64,000 nucleotides of DNA from Achatina immaculata (taxonomy: Eukaryota; Mollusca; Gastropoda; Stylommatophora; Achatinidae). The notes beneath the pieces were generated by a model. That model did not search any database. It was given only the letters and a program-made list of their open reading frames with translations, and was not told the origin of the DNA. The position numbers and the translations under genes were made by a program. Where the stretch lies: NCBI GenBank assembly GCA_009760885.1, contig CM019721.1, positions 17,842,196 to 17,906,195 on the forward strand, given 5' to 3'. Shown here piece by piece: positions 1-13,500 of the stretch (the first letter of the stretch is position 1; each line of letters opens with the position of its first letter).

Positions 1-1245
1 TGTGTAAAACTTATCTTCTTTGTAAAATTCATGTTCTTCTAGCCATGTGTAAAACTTATCTTCTCTGCAAGATTCATCATGTTCTCCAAGCCATGTGTAA
101 ACTTATCTTCTCTGTAAAATCCATAATGTTCTCCTAGTCATGTGTATCTTCTCTGTAAGATCCATCATGTTCTCCTAGCCATGTGTAAAACTTATCTTCT
201 CTGTAAAATTCACCATGTTCTCCAAGCCATGTGTAAACTTATCTTCTCTGTAAAATCCATCATGTTCTCCTAGCCATCTGTAAAACTTATCTTCTCTGTA
301 AGATCCATCATGTTCTCCTAGCCATCTGTAAAACTTTTCTCTGTAAGATCCATCATGTTCTCCTAGCCATGTGTAAAACTTATCTTCTCTGTAAGATCCA
401 TCATGTTCTCCTAGCCATGTGTAAAACTTATCTTCTCTGTAAGATCCATCATGTTCTCCTAGCCATCTGTAAAACTTTTCTCTGTAAGATCCATCATGTT
501 CTCCTAGCCATGTGTAAAACTTATCTTCTCTGTAAGATCCATCATGTTCTCCTAGCCATCTGTAAAACTTTTCTCTGTAAGATCCATCATGTTCTCCTAG
601 CCATGTGTAAAACTTATCTTCTCTGTAAGATCCATCATGTTCTCCTAGCCATGTGTAAAACTTATCTTCTCTGTAAGATCCATCATGTTCTCCTAGCCAT
701 CTGTAAAACTTTTCTCTGTAAGATCCATCATGTTCTCCTAGCCATCTGTAAAACTTTTCTCTGTAAGATCCATCATGTTCTCCTAGCCATGTGTAAAACT
801 TATCTTCTCTGTAAGATCCATCATGTTCTCCTAGCCATGTGTAAAACTTATCTTCTCTGTAAAATTCACCATGTTCTCCAAGCCATGTGTAAACTTATCT
901 TCTCTGTAAAATCCATCATGTTCTCCTAGCCATCTGTAAAACTTATCTTCTCTGTAAGATCCATCATGTTCTCCTAGCCATCTGTAAAACTTATCTTCTC
1001 TGTAAAATCCATCATGTTCTCCTAGCCATCTGTAAAACTTATCTTCTCTGTAAAATCCATCATGTTCTCCTAGCCATCTGTAAAACTTATCTTCTCTGTA
1101 AGATCCATCATGTTCTCCTAGCCATCTGTAAAACTTTTCTCTGTAAGATCCATCATGTTCTCCAAACCGCATGTAAAACTTATCTTCTCTGTAGATCCAT
1201 CATGTTCTCCAATCCACGTGCAAAACCTATCTTCTCTGTAAGATC
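1..1245. repeat. Minisatellite, 48/45-bp units
   Basis: About 26 head-to-tail copies of a 48-bp unit, core tctctgtaagatccatcatg, intermixed with a 45-bp variant that lacks three bases. The array enters from outside the window and ends about 130 bp before the splice donor of PASK coding exon 8 (PASK is on the minus strand), so it is the start of the next PASK intron. Frames that stay open through it on both strands are repeat artefacts. Confidence 0.95.
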
Positions 1246-1373
1246 CATCATACTGGGGACCATATTGATCTTTATCTCATTCATCACGGTTATCTTACTT
1301 TCAACGTCCCAGTTTCCTGCCTACAGAGATATTCAAGCCACAAAAAGAGACTACATCTTACAAAGCTACTTAC

Positions 1374-1560
1374 AGCACTCCACTCTTACACGGTGTGGAT
1401 GTTTGATAAGGGCCAGCTGCACACTCCTCACTCCCTAGTTCCTCAAAGACACTTTCAGCAATACTGTAGTTTTCCACCTCATCACTGCTGTCATCTGTGT
1501 CAGACTCCTGCATGCCTGCCACTTCTTGGCTAGAAAAGCATGACTCTGGCAGCAGTAATT
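1374..1560 (-). CDS. PASK: PASK coding exon 8
   Basis: Acceptor ttctttgtacag before 1560 and donor gtaagt at 1373. It enters in phase 1, matching the phase-1 end of coding exon 7, and leaves in phase 2. It encodes an acidic, Ser-rich stretch (MQESDTDDSSDEVENYS) ending GPYQTSTPCKSG, an inter-domain linker with no recognised fold. The match of phase and of both splice signals is the reason to attach it to PASK. Confidence 0.62.
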
Positions 1561-4500
1561 CTGTACAAAGAAATGTTTCCCAAAGGCAGAGTTTACTTCC
1601 TGGGACATTATTTCCGTACTCAAAAATGCATGGACAAAAGACCAAATATAAGACTATTTTATGCATGTATCACAAGGGGTGATTGATAAGTTCTCGGCAT
1701 AAAGTACAAATACTTGAAGCACGCAGCTGATATTAGGTTCTTTTGTAGATCAGGTTAATGTAAGATTAAACACTAAGTGTCAAGAAATTAACTAGAACCA
1801 GTTCTTTTTTACAGGCTACTGAAGTGGAAGGGGTGGCAGAAATTGAGAAAATGGATAACATTTCTCATCGAGCAGTCATTCACTACCTCTGCATCAAGGA
1901 CTTATTATCGAAGGAGATCCATGAGGACATGGTGAAGACCCTAGGAGAGAGAGAGCCCCTTCTTACAGCACAGTGAAGAAATGGGCAGCTCAATTCAAAC
2001 ATGGAAAGGAGAGTCTGGAAGATGGTCCTCGTCCAGGAAGATCAAGAACAGTAACCACCAATGAAACCACTGGCACAATCCATGGCATGATAATGGAGGA
2101 TCGACGACTAACTGAGTGGATCTGAGTTGGGCATCTCCCAGGAATGTGTTCATGCCATTATTCACAATGATCTTCAAATGACAAAGGTATCTGCTCGATG
2201 GATCCTGAAACTTCTTGGAGCTGATCACAAACGACAACGTCTCAACATGTCAAGAGACAATCTTGGCCATTTTTCTGCAGATCCTGAAAAGTTTCTTCAG
2301 CAATTTGTGACTATGGATGAGACTTGGGTTCATCATTTTCAACCAGAAACCAAAGAACAGTCAGAGCAGTGGAAACATCATAGATCCCCACCTCCAAAGA
2401 AAACAAGGGTGGTTCTGTCTGCAGGCAAAGTGATGGCTTCCAGGTGCTATTGGTAGACTATCTTCAAAAGGGCAGAACGGTCCCCGTGGCCTAGCACATT
2501 AATCTTGTGAGGCAACTGTGGGTCAAACTGAAGGAAAAGCGTCGAGGGAAATTGACGAGAGGAGTCATCTTTCATCAAGACAATGCTCCAGTTCATAGGT
2601 CGGAAGTAGCAATGGCTGCCATTCATGAACGCAGCTTCCAGCTTCTTGAACAACCTCCTTATTCCCCAGATTTGGCCCCTATGGACTATTACCTGTTTAC
2701 CAAACTCAAAAGGAGCTCAGTGGTCGCAAATTTGCTTCAGATGATGTCATTCGTGATGTAGACCACTTTCCACTGGCACAAGATGCTGACTTTTACAAAG
2801 AAGGGATCCGTATACTCCAGGATCACTGGACTAAGTGCATAAACTTGCAAGGTGACTATGTTGAGAAATAACCAAAAAAAAGTTGTCCACAAATAATCCG
2901 TTGTACCTTATGCTGAGAACTTATCAATCACCTCATATTACAGCACACATTTATAAATATTCCTTAATGTAACTGATACATGCTTATCTTACCTTGCCTG
3001 TCTAATGCATGAATCAAGTCTGGTTATTTTTTTCTTTTTTTAACACTCATCTGGTGTAAACTTGGCACTAATTTTCATGTGAATATTCACTTTTCATTAA
3101 TGTACTGACAGCATCCCAGGTGTCTGTGTATATATATATATATTCCTTTTCTTGAATATAGCCATCCAATTCCATTACTCAAGAGATCAAAGTCTATGAG
3201 ACTACAGGCCCACGAGTTCTGTGGGGCTTGAAGAAAGGATTTTCTGCACAGCAAGCCAAAATGAATCGGGGGGGGGGGGGGGGGGGGGAATAAAATTTAT
3301 TATGAAGGATAACTATTTGAGTACACTTGCAACTGGGACTGTGGGATTGGTGAAAAATAAGTTTCCAATTACAAATGAATTACATTACAACTAAATTACA
3401 GCTGATACAGCAGCAGTTCTACAGTCAGTCACATTGCTAAGTGTCTAGAAAGTTTCCCTTGATTGGTTACTATTTTTTTTTACCAAAGCTAAGGTGAATC
3501 TACTGAAAACAGAATACACATAGCAAAGAGAGAATTATACCTTACATCTTCTTACATCCTTCCCGTGCCTTTATACATCACATAGGGCTCGCATAGCTGT
3601 TTGACAAGTTTTCCTGTTCTCGACAAGTCTTTCAACTTCATCAAGGGATGCTATGCCCACTAAACTGGCTTCTCTTAACAATGTTCTCTTTAGAGTTTCA
3701 CGTGGTAGACCTTTTTCTTCGGCCTGTTGTGATCCACTTGACAGCTTGTTTTGGTATTCTCTGATTGTTTCTTCTCATCACATGGCCTACATATGTCTAT
3801 CTTCTTTTTCTCATCACCCATGAGACAGGTTGTTGTTTGCTCATCTGTATTATATCTGGGGTGTTCTTGAATTCATTCTACTTTATATCAAGATTTTTCC
3901 CTGAGGCATTTTTGTTTACTTCATCAACAACTGTTCGTTCTACGCATATTTTTCCTTCTTGATTAATGAGAAGTTTCGTTATTTTTGTTTTGTCTTTGTT
4001 AATTTCAAGACCTATTTTGCTAGCCAAGGAAGACAGGGAATCTGTTTTTTCCTGCATCAATTTCACATTGTCACTGATAAGAGTTACGTCATCAACAAAA
4101 TCAAGATGATCTATTTGGGTCCCATGTACCCAATCAATGCCAGTTTTACCTGTACAGCATCTTTTCATTATAAAGTCTATGGCAACTCCAAAAAGCAATG
4201 GTGATAATATACATCCTTGTTTCACGCCTATTTCAATCTGAAACCATTCATTCATTCCCTCTTCAGTCTTGGCCGCCCAAACATATCTGTTGTAGAGGTC
4301 TCTAATGATGCTGATAACTTTAGATGGTATTCCATATAGTCTTAAAATTCTCCACAATAAATCTTTGTGTATGCTATCAAATGCTTTTTTTAAAGTCTAT
4401 GAAGTTCAGGATCAGAATTATATGCAGATCTATTAATATAGATAATTAGATATTATCTATATTATAATTAGATATTATAATATAATTAGAGAATTATACG

Positions 4501-7500
4501 CAGCTCTATTAATTATTATCAAAGCTGAAGTCACTAACTGAATAAGAAAATAGTTGGGGTTTTTTTTTCTGATAAAAGTTCAGCACCTGTAAGACATAAC
4601 TATATCTAGCTGGCCTAAAGACTTCTTTCTTCCTTATTTTAAAGTGTGTCCAAAATGTAACTCTTTCCGTGCCTGTCGTCAGATATCTGACGCTTCCGGT
4701 TTCTCACGTGGATGCCAGTCGTCAAAGATTTGACGTTTGGTTTGTTTCATTTAAAAAAAAACAAAAAACAATGTAACGTTTAGATTGTACACATTTTGTG
4801 CATGTGTCCGGTGACACTTTTTAAAATGGTGAAAGAGTGCTTAGTTACGAGCGAGAAAAATGAAGAGAAACATCGAGAAATTTCAATTTTTGGTGATGAA
4901 GATAGGGGTATGGACATGGCCTGTGACCAGAGCACTGCTCTTGAATGTATTCCAAATAGATCTAGACATGTTAGATGACTGGAGAAGTAGTTAGAAGGTG
5001 GTTTCAGACATTATTTTAGCGATAATGCAACACAGAATCACAATACGAGACCAACAGGTAGATCTAGGCATCTCAGAAGGTAAGTACTGTACATCTAAAC
5101 CTAGCCGTTGGTAAGTTGGACATAATCATTGTCTAAAAACATCACACTGCTTCTTTTTTCCTAAAAAAACTCTGCATTTATGAAATCTTCATACATTTAG
5201 TTATATTCTGAAACATAATAAGTACACGGAAGTACATGGAAATACTGTTTTCATTCAATTTTACAACTATACCCCCTGTACATATCAAGGCCCGCGGTTT
5301 TATTTCAGTACCAACTGAACGTCCGCATTTCTTCCTGAGGCACGGAAAGAGTTAAACCATGATCAGTCCAACAATACACAATGTACACTAGAGTCACTGC
5401 CTCCTGAAAGGAAATCAGCAGTTTTTAAATAATTTGCAGTTTCTTTAAATTCTGGCCAGCTATACCAATCCACTTCGCCCGTGTGGTTACTGGGGCCCAG
5501 ATCTGGGGAGAAAAGAACAAGACCACCGCCACCTTCCACGTATGTCGTAAGAGACGACCTATGGAGGTTGGGGGATAAGCCAATGACCTGTTCCCTGTAA
5601 AAAAAAAAAAACTGGAGCATTACAGAAACACAGAGAGGATAGCAATCCAGGCAATGTGATCTTGTTACCTTCTTCTTCACCAGCCTGTAAGCCAGGTCTG
5701 CTGTTCAAACAAATGACGTCAAAGAGAGCCAGATTTGTGCTTGATTCTCTCTGCGAGCTTGGACTAGAGTTTTGACTAGATTGGGAGCTGTTTTGGCTCA
5801 TTCTGATGATGTCTGACAGCAAGTCAGAAAGTCGACACTGCACAGTGACATGCAGGAATTAGTCATTTCTAAACCAAAAATTTGAACACATTTATTATCT
5901 TACACTATTTTGAAACAATATCTGAAAAACAATTTAACCTCTCATTTTTTTAATATCCATTCTACCTGGAAAGCCAGGCATCCTGGTAAATGTGCTAGAA
6001 GAGTGGCAAGATATCAGAGTCAACAGCCATAACTGGTCAAGACCCTGTTCTATATCACCAAGGACCTTCTAAGAATTCAAGCTAGTCATTGTAAAGCACT
6101 TCCCACATGCTTCAATGTCTGCACTAGATTTATTATGAAGAACTCAAATTTGTAACTGTGGGCAGATCAACAAAGAATGAACAAAGCTGTGTCAGGTGCT
6201 CATCATCATCAGGTGCTGTGCCCACTGGCACTGGCTATTATGCTTCTCCACAATACCCAATCCTTCATGCAGGCCATCGGTTCAGTTTGTGATCTCATCT
6301 CACACCATCTTGTCAAACTATCCAGTATCATTTCTTTCAGCCTTCTCCTGGGCCTTCGTCACTCTCTTTTAACCCAGTTGTCACAAGATTTTCAATGCCC
6401 CCTTCTTTTCACTGCATGTCCTATGAAATTACATTGTCTTTCTTGTAATTTTTTGATAGATGTTAGTAACAAAATACACATGATTTATAATCATTCATTT
6501 AGATCTTTGCTTCAGCATTTTTCTCTGCTGCACAAAAAAAAAACAAACAAACAAACAAACAAAAAAACCCAGTCATTTCTATGATGGAGCAAAAACTGAG
6601 CTAAAATTTCTGGAATCAACATTTCAGAATTGGACACAATTTCAATTAAACAAGGAGCCACCACTATCAGTTTCCTCATCCTATGTGACTGTGGGGGAAT
6701 CTTAGGGATACTGCTGTCACTCTAAAATTGACTGCTACCACAAAAACTACTTTTTAAAACACTTAGCAAACTATTTTTTAAAACACTTCTAGCAAACTAT
6801 TTTTTGCCCCCTTTTGGCTTACATGCTGATGACATCTATAACACTGAATGTATACCATCAGAGAAAGAAACCCACCACCAAAAGCTCTCCTGTATGTATG
6901 TGAATACAGATTCATGCATGAAGGCTGGTTTCATGGGATATGATTTGCGCACGCTTACATTGGACACGTGCTAGTACAAACTTCATACTAAATCATCAGC
7001 AAACTTGCCCTTCATCTTTCATTACGTCTTGATGTGAAAGCAAAGGTTACAGGAATTGTTACTGTAAGGTCCCTTTTACCATGCCATTAAGACATACTGG
7101 GGCCACATTTCCAAGATCCTCAGAAAATGAAAGTGTGATGTGGTTGGCATCATGTCTGGCTGCATCTGCCTTCCCAGATTTCTCTGTTACCCATTTTTAG
7201 AGGCTGGGTGGACCCCCATTTTCCTTTCTGGTGCAGTTGTACCAGAAAAAAAAAGTCCCCACCACTGGGACTTGAACCTGGTACCACCATAAGATGATGC
7301 CAAGAACACAGGCATCATAATGAGTAAGAAGTGAGCTTTAAATGTGATTCTCTGGAGTGAACAGGCTACTAAGCAAGCTCCACTGCCATGGAGAACACAT
7401 TAATCCTTGCCTCACTGACTGACTAGATTTGTATCACAACAGCAGGTATTTCTAGTCTAGACTGTGAAAGATAATACTGCAAGACAATGATTCTACTGAG

Positions 7501-10500
7501 ACTATCTAAAACAGTGGTTCCTAAAATTTTCTGGGTTGCTGCCCCTCGCCTACATCTCTGGTGCCTTCTCAGACTTTCTTCTCACAGTTGGTTCTTTTTC
7601 TTTCAACGCTTTCAGATGTCAGCTTGGATAACTTTGAAGAATGCCACCTTTTGTCTTAGGCTGCCAGGATCACCATACAACTTGTCATGGACTGGTACAG
7701 GTATGGCCAAAAGTGCTGTTTTGTTCTTCAGATGTCCTGTAAAAGGTGTTAGAATAGTCAGTACCACAGGTGTACCCATCAGCTGTGCCCATCTTGAGCC
7801 TGTTAAACATGTGGTGTCTCAATTTGTTGTGTCCTGTTATAAGTCTAACGATCTTGGCTGGTTCTCTGCTGAGCTGGTAGCAGATCATTCTTCTGGTGTC
7901 CTGGAAGTTCTTTTTCCCATTTTTTTCTTGTAACAGTTGGTTCTGATGTTAGCTGCTGCTTCTTTTTCCTTATCACCCCCCCCCCCACCTCAATCTTCCC
8001 AATGCCCTCAAGGAGATGGAACAGCCCAGTTTGGGAACCACTGATCTAGATTAAAAAGACCCTAGCCAAGATGTGAAAAATAAAATCAAAAGTCACTAAC
8101 TCTTCTTACATCCTTCCCGTGCTGTTAAACGTCACAAAGGGCTCGCATAGTTGTTTGCCAAATTTTTCTGTTCTCTGCAGTCTTTCAAATTCATCAGAGG
8201 GATGTTATGCCCACTAAACTGGCTTCTCTTAACAATGTCCTCTTTAGAGTTTCATGTGGTCGACCTTTTCTTCGGCCCAACTCTACCGAGACCTTTATTT
8301 AGGTTGAAAGATAATTTCAGTAAGACAATCAACGTGCAGAGACTCATTTAGGCTGTAAAGGACAACATAGATCCAGCTATAACAATAACACAGCATCAGC
8401 CAATAGGTGAAGTTCCAGACTGCTGAAAAAGTGGGACATTATATATATGTCATAACAAGAAACACATTTTTTTTTCTCTTGTTTTCTAGTTTTACAAACC
8501 TTTCCTTCTATTTGGGAGTGCCCAAGATGGATTCTAAAATAATTCTTGTCACAGGATTGAATGATACCATTTGATCGAACAATCAACAATCCTGACATAT
8601 TTGTGGGTACAGAGATCACAGCAGGGTAAATGATGCCGTTGTTTGGACAAACTTTTCCTAGAGTCTCTTCATCTACTGATGTATCTGACATGTCACAAAA
8701 TAAAAACTTCAATTAATTACATTTTACAGTAACATTACATAAACAAACTCTTACTGTACTGGTAAGCCTGCATCTGTATCTTCTGTAGAAACTTACACAC
8801 ACCGAAGTGAGAACTGATTTCCTGCTCTCAGACTTGCATATCCTGGTCTCGATTCTCATCTTTTCGACTCATCTGATTCATCTACAGTCTCAATGGTGAT
8901 GTTTGTTTTCAATCACAAGGCAGTGTCTGAACCCCATTAATGTTAACGTTAACCCATGGACAAAAAAAACAGAACTAAAAAATGTTGCTTAGACACCATG
9001 ATACACCACAGGGGAACAGAAGTAAGGGTAGACCAAAGGAGACATGCAGAAGAACAACAGAGAGGATGTTAAGCAATAGAGGGCTCAATTGGGCAAAAGC
9101 GGAAAAAAAAGGCGAAGGACAGGCGTTTGTGGAAAACCTTTGTGAAAGCCCAATGTGTCTTGGGCACTTAAAGTTCAGAAGGGGGGGGGGGGGGGGGAGA
9201 GAGAGAGAAAGACACCATGATGGCCCCTCCTCCATTAAGAAGTTAACATAATTATTTTTAGAAGTTTTATCTCATTTCATTCATTATATGGCAGCATAGT
9301 GCTCTTTCTCTCTGAACTTTAAGTGCCCAGGGCACATGGGGCTTCTGCAAAGGTTTTCCACAAATGCCTATCCTTTGCCTTTTTTTCCACTCTTGCCCAG
9401 GTGAGCACTCTATTGCTCAACATCCTCTCTGTTGTTCTTCTCCATGTCTCTTTTGGTCTACCCTTACTTCTGTTCCCCTGTGGTGTCCATCTTAGTGCTA
9501 TTTTTGGTAGTGAGTTGTCAGTCATTAGGAGCACATGTCCCAACCATTGCCAGTGTCTTACCTCAATAATTGCTGTCAGTGGCTTCATCTGCATTTCTGC
9601 CAACAAGATGTTATTTCTTATGGAGTTTGGCCAAAATATTTTTCTATTTCTTCATAAACATTTAGTCTGGAAAGAATTCAACTTGTTTTCTACGGTTTTG
9701 GTGATTTTCCAGCATTCACTTCCATAGTACTACCTCAAATATTATTCGGATTTATTTCTGTATACAGAGTTAAAACCATCATACAGGCTTAACTATTTTA
9801 GCTTGGAAAACCTCGCCTGTGTAATAATGGGGCTAGTGCCAAGAAGGCTAAAACTGACCAGTATCAAAATATACTGCAGTAGGAAAAATTGATCTTTCGT
9901 AATTGCTCTCAGCCATACTCAAGTGAGGTCATGCAGCTATTTATGTGTTTAACAATAAGTTCAGATTTACATCTGACAAGTCCACGTGCTGCCAGTAGAA
10001 ATAAAACTTTGGTAACAAGTTTTCTGGTGGTTTGTGTATGCTGTGATCCTTGCCACTGTTGCTCTATTCTTTCACAAGACCGGATAATTAGTTTGCAAAT
10101 TAAGTGAGATGCTTCTGTTTAAAGCCAAGCTTTTTACTTGTCTACCGTGAGATCACAGAAGCTGTCACTTCATAATCATAAAAAGTGTAATGTGCAGATG
10201 TTACCAGTCATTTCATAATCATAAAAAGTGTAATGTGCAGATGTTACCAGTCATTTCATAATCATGAAAAGTGTAATGTGCAGATGTTACCAGTCATTTC
10301 ATAATCATAAAGTGTAATGTGCAGATGTTACCGGTCACTTCATAATCATAAAAAGTTGTGCAGATGTTACCGGTCACTTCATAATCATAAAAAGTTGTGC
10401 AGATGTTACCAGTCACTTCATAATCATAAAAAGTTGTGCAGATGTTACCAGTCACTTCATAATCATAAAAAGTTGTGCAGATGTTATCCAGTCACTTCAT

Positions 10501-13500
10501 AATCATAAAAAGTTGTGCAGATGTTACCCAGTCACTTCATAATCATAAAAAGTTGTGCAGATGTTACCCAGTCACTTCATAATCATAAAAAGTTGTGCAG
10601 ATGTTACCAGTACAGTGTCCATCTGTCTAACGACTTTGACTTTTCCGTTCCATGGGTTTATGAGTCTTCTCACTCCCCCCCCCCCAAAATCAGATAGTGA
10701 AATGTACAAGTCTTTTTTTTTTATCTGCTCTATATCTTCATACAGAATGTCACTGATGGAGCGGTATCAGGTTCTTTCAAAGATCTTTCCTGCATGTCTA
10801 TGTGGTTGTACATCTGTTCCATAGCCACACATACCTAATATACTGAAATGTGAACAATGTATCTGATTCTTTTTTTTTTTTCCCTTGCTCTTCCAAAAAA
10901 GAAAAATCTGTGCCTCATTATTGATTACAAGTTTATAACATTAACCATATACAAGTTTATAACATTAATCAGTCAGATGTTTGCCATATTATTCTACCTG
11001 TGATAACAAACTGACACAACCACAACACATGTATTTACCACCACTGGCTGTTACAGTAACCATCACAGGAACTTTGCATCCGTCTACAGCCTGTAAGATT
11101 TTGTTCTGAGACTTGCCAACCTGAAGTCATGGTAAATAACGTTTTTTTTAAAAAATAAATAATTCAGTAAATAATTACCTACACACATGTATGAGATTGA
11201 ATTTTACATGCACATATGCCTTCATTTACAACACTGACAGCTGTGTGGATAGTGTATTCCAGTGTTCCCTACCTTTGCAGACATTCTCCCTTTTCACTAA
11301 CAGAGCTTCTGTTCATAAAGAAAATGTGATGAGACTTGAATACATAAATCTTTATCTGTAAGTGATGTGTAGTCACTGGAATATGTAGACCCAATCTATG
11401 TCTACTTGAGCACAGAGATCATCAGCAATAAAAGAACAATTACAGATGCTTCTGTTCTTGCCAAACTTCAAGGTAAATGCATTCTTTAAAACAGCATATG
11501 AAACAGCGGTACACCTTGGGAGGTCTAATGGATGGCATTAGAGATGTACTGAATAGAAATGAATTTGAATTGCTTTAATTTGAAGCACAGGTATGCTTCA
11601 AGCATTGTTTGATTGGTTTATCATTCCCAAAAACTTCTCCTCCTTCTACCTCCATGGAGCTGAGAGCTGATGGAACTGAGAGCTGACATCCTTTGCAGCC
11701 GACGTGAAGAAGTTGAGGCACAGCATGGGACCAGGTTATGGCATTTTTTTTTTTCAGACCCTGACTGCAGCCAAAAATCAGGTATGCAATACTTCTTTAG
11801 CAGACTCCACCACCATGGAACTCTGCCAACCCCTGCCCTGCTGACCAGGGTTACTGGGAGTACCAACGGAAGGGTGGGACAGGGTCTTGGTCAGCTATGG
11901 TTTGCCAGCCCTGGGTCAATAACTGCCAAAACAGACAGCATCTTTGACCCTCCCCTCCCCTACTAACAATGTGCCATTTTTTTCTCATGTCATTTTCTCA
12001 GTCACATTGTTGAGATGTGCTCTTGTTTTAATTAAAACACTTTTTATAAGCACTTCTTTTTATATATTAGAAATTCTACCGTTTTTTTTCTTCAATCTGA
12101 ATATTCAAATTTCATCAGTTAACTAAAAATAAAAACCGAACTGAATATCTGGTTCATGACTAGATGGTGTATCCAAGATGGGAGTAATTTATGTTTATAA
12201 AGATGAAGAGAAGAAATACATTCTAATGGTGCTCTTCCTGGTCAACTTTGGAAGGATAAAATATCATAGAAAATAAGTATGATGTACTAGAAAAAGGGAA
12301 TAACCATAAAACTGATTAACTTCTCCTTCTTGTTTAAACCTATACATAAAAAATAAAAAAAACAAACAACAAAACCACACCACTGATTATAAATCAATCC
12401 CATCTCTGATATACCTTCTAGTCAAGAACCAAATATCCACTTTTATTTTCATGTGAATAATGACAAAATGTGAACATTTATATTGAAAAAAAATCTGTTT
12501 CTCATTTAAATCTATATAAAAAAAACCACCACTGATATAGATGAATGTGGCTGCAATATTGAAGGACATGAGTAACACACTCATTGTGCCCACTCAGTCT
12601 TACAAAAGATCTTCCTAACTATCAGGTCTGGTCTGAATGCACCAGATTCCTCTTTAGTCCCAAGTTTGCTGGCATGTTTCATGCTTGATTAACTGAAGAT
12701 TTTTAAACATTAAAAAAAATTCTTGACAGCTTTATCTCTCTGCTGACCATTTGTCTAAGCTCAAAGAAAATGATTTTAAATGTTTACAAAAATTTACTAT
12801 CCAAGTGAAAAACTTGCTTGAAAAAAAAGTAAAGACATTTTAGTAAAACTGAACCATACATTTCTGTCTATCTTTATTATTACTAAAACTAGCTGTCATT
12901 TTGTTATCACCTGAAAATGTCCTGTTGCTGAAATACTGAACACTCAATAAATAACTTTAAATCTAAATAGAACAGAGACCTCATGAACAAAAAAACAAAC
13001 AAACAAACAAACCTGTGAAAAGTCCAGATCTAGAAGCCTGCAAACTTCTTTTTCTTTCGTTAGCCCAAGAATGTCCTCAAAGGGCTCAGAGTACATCAAG
13101 AGCCTCCCCGCCTGACTCAGGTAAACCTCAGAGTTTATACACACAGACGCTCCAATCACACACACTGTCAGTTTTGGTTGGGGCCTGAATGGAACTGTCC
13201 AAACCGAAACGGGTATATGTTCTCCGCTAGCATCCACACAGTATGCCTGAAATATTGACGTTATCACCATAATCATAATGGTACAATCAAATGCTAAGGC
13301 AGCACTAAGATTGTGAAAGTTTCATAGGACGCAGGGAGTTTAGATCACTACAAAGTAGCAGAAGACTGAAGATCACGTAGTAGAAGTCACTAGCAATGTA
13401 GCAGAATATACAGGATAATTAGTGTTTAAGTATACAACTGTACACGAAGCACTGCAGTAAAGCTGTGATACCAAAATGTATAAACTAGGAAAAAAGCAAG

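Noticed and set aside
369..1172. 186-codon plus and 113-codon minus frames
   Set aside because: Periodic translations of the 48/45-bp repeat.
4796..4978. 60-codon frame inside the TTAA element, considered as a transposase remnant
   Set aside because: No DDE motif or other transposase signature.
5363..5603. 76-codon protein-like minus frame after a tttacag acceptor, considered as a PASK exon
   Set aside because: It needs a phase-2 entry but the preceding exon ends in phase 1, and the exon at 1560-1374 fits exactly without it. Part of it resembles a SINE.
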